Source: a virus
IMG/VR virus record: IMGVR_UViG_3300010885_040629
Location: 1 to 26,594 of that record
DNA: 26,594 bases
Strand: one strand, 5' to 3'
The translations under genes were made by a program, and so were the position numbers. Positions 25,530 through 26,594 of this stretch are shown here, piece after piece. The notes under the pieces are model-generated. The model saw nothing but the letters and a program-made list of their open reading frames with translations. It ran no database searches and was not told the DNA's origin. Positions within the stretch are counted from its first letter, which is position 1, and every line of letters begins with the position of its first letter.

Positions 25530-26594
25530 ATGGTTACTACGATTGAACAGACCACACCCACCGCAGTTGTATCTGCACCCACAAACAATCCATCAAAGAC
25601 AAAGACGATCACTCTATGCATGATCGTCAAGGATGAGGCGCGTGTTATTGAACGCTGCCTTGCTTCTGTTCTTCCAATCATCGATAACTGGGTCATTGTT
25701 GATACTGGTTCAACTGATGGCACACAGGACAAGATTCGCAAGTTCTTTGAGAATGTCGGTATTCCTGGCAAACTCTATGAGCGTCCTTGGAAGGACTTCG
25801 GACATAACCGCAGCGAGGCTCTTGAACTTGCCAGCACCGAAGGCGACTATGCATACATGATTGATGCCGATGAGGTTCTTGTTTTTGAACCAGGTTTTGA
25901 TCCCGAACAGTTCAAGGCAAGTCTGACTGCCGATCTCTACAACATCTTTGCAGAATACGGTGGCACCAAGTATCACCGTCCGCAGATGACAAGCACCAAG
26001 AAGAAGTTCTACTACCGTGGCATTCTCCATGAATATGTTGATTGTCAGGAGGAGATCAAGACCCGCGATTTTGCCCGTGGTTTCAAGAACACCCCCATTC
26101 AAGATGGTAATCGTTCAAGTCAACCAATGAAGTATGAACGCGATGCAGAACGCTTTGAGGAAGCCCTCAAGGGCGAAGTTGACCCAAAGGACTTCAACCG
26201 TTATCACTTCTATCTTGCACAGTCCTACCGTGACTCGCAGCAATGGGAGAAGGCTCTTGCTGCTTATATGAAGCGGGCGGAACTTGGTGGATGGAACGAA
26301 GAAGTCTTCTATTCCCTTTATCAGGCAGGTCGCATCATGGAAGTTCTGAACAAGAACATCGATGAGATCATCAAAGTCTATTTCAATGCTTATCAGTCTG
26401 CTCCTTATCGTGCAGAAAGCCTGTGGGCAGCGGCTCGTCTATGCCGCCTGAACATTCGTTTTGATCAGGCATATACCTTTGCCAAGCAAGGTCTCAAGTG
26501 CCGTTGCCCCGAAGGCGCACTCTTCATTGCTGCTCCGATCTATGAGTGGATGTTGCTTGATGAGTTTGCAATTGCTGCTTATTGGGCAGGACAC
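25530..26594 (+). CDS. Family 2 glycosyltransferase with TPR-like C-terminal region (3' end outside window)
   Basis: The frame is open from ATG 25530 (GGAGA at 25520-25524) to the window end, giving 355 codons with no stop. After a ~25-residue Thr/Pro-rich leader comes a GT-A fold: L-C-M-I-V-K-D-E-A (29-37), V-I-V-D-T-G-S-T-D-G-T (55-65), and the metal-binding D-x-D at 112-114 in Y-M-I-D-A-D-E. R-G-I-L-H-E-Y-V (163-170) follows, a G-x-x-H-E element seen in related GT2 enzymes. Residues ~222-355 are helix pairs in a TPR-like pattern (Y-H-F-Y-L-A-Q-S-Y-R, then W-E-K-A-L-A-A-Y). Such enzymes transfer a sugar from a nucleotide sugar to a protein, lipid or glycan. Donor and acceptor cannot be read here. 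Arginine codons are mostly CGT/CGC, so the gene uses codons like the structural genes. Placement after fiber genes suggests virion or host-surface glycosylation, which is inference. Confidence 0.9.
   Translation, partial: MVTTIEQTTPTAVVSAPTNNPSKTKTITLCMIVKDEARVIERCLASVLPIIDNWVIVDTGSTDGTQDKIRKFFENVGIPGKLYERPWKDFGHNRSEALELASTEGDYAYMIDADEVLVFEPGFDPEQFKASLTADLYNIFAEYGGTKYHRPQMTSTKKKFYYRGILHEYVDCQEEIKTRDFARGFKNTPIQDGNRSSQPMKYERDAERFEEALKGEVDPKDFNRYHFYLAQSYRDSQQWEKALAAYMKRAELGGWNEEVFYSLYQAGRIMEVLNKNIDEIIKVYFNAYQSAPYRAESLWAAARLCRLNIRFDQAYTFAKQGLKCRCPEGALFIAAPIYEWMLLDEFAIAAYWAGH

Overview
The window is a 26.6-kb stretch of the tail/baseplate late module of a T4-superfamily myovirus (contractile-tailed phage), or of a very similar prophage. 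All supported genes lie on the plus strand and are packed head to tail with overlaps or short gaps. There are no host-type genes, tRNAs, insertion sequences or CRISPR arrays. The order (hub, gp5-like spike, PAAR tip, gp25, gp6, gp7-like, gp8, DUF4815 protein, fibers) resembles T4-like marine and freshwater phages, including cyanophages. The host cannot be named from this window.

Region 1 (1-3143) is hub, spike and tip. It holds the C-terminal end of a gp27-like hub protein, a gp5-like OB-fold/beta-helix spike, an unrecognised 264-aa protein, and a PAAR tip protein like T4 gp5.4. The spike lacks the T4 gp5 lysozyme domain and instead has a long C-terminal extension with a Thr-rich tract and a membrane-like segment. 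Region 2 (3146-15695) is the baseplate wedge: a membrane-anchored GAF-like protein of unknown role, gp25, gp6, a giant gp7/Tri2-like protein of 1879 aa, an AT-rich unknown gene, and gp8.

Region 3 (15708-25415) is the baseplate periphery and host-contact apparatus: a 1688-aa DUF4815 protein, a 70-aa coiled-coil protein, a 937-aa tail-collar fiber protein with C-terminal repeats, a 406-aa unknown beta-rich protein, and a 112-aa Ig-like beta-sandwich protein. Region 4 (25416-26594) is a 114-bp intergenic stretch with a possible late promoter, followed by a family 2 glycosyltransferase with a TPR-like C-terminus that runs off the window.

Functionally, gp6, gp7-like, gp25 and gp8 would form the wedge around the hub and spike, PAAR would sharpen the spike tip, and the DUF4815 and collar proteins would display host-binding surfaces. 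The most unusual features are the nested carbohydrate-binding/lectin-like insertions in the gp7-like protein, the first with arginine-codon use unlike its surroundings. Next are the spike C-terminal extension beside an unknown gene and PAAR, and the foreign-looking gene between the gp7-like and gp8 genes. Possible T4-type late promoters (xxTAAATAC) occur upstream of gp8, the fiber gene, the Ig-like gene and the glycosyltransferase. No clearly new multi-gene system (defence, editing, diversity-generating) was found.
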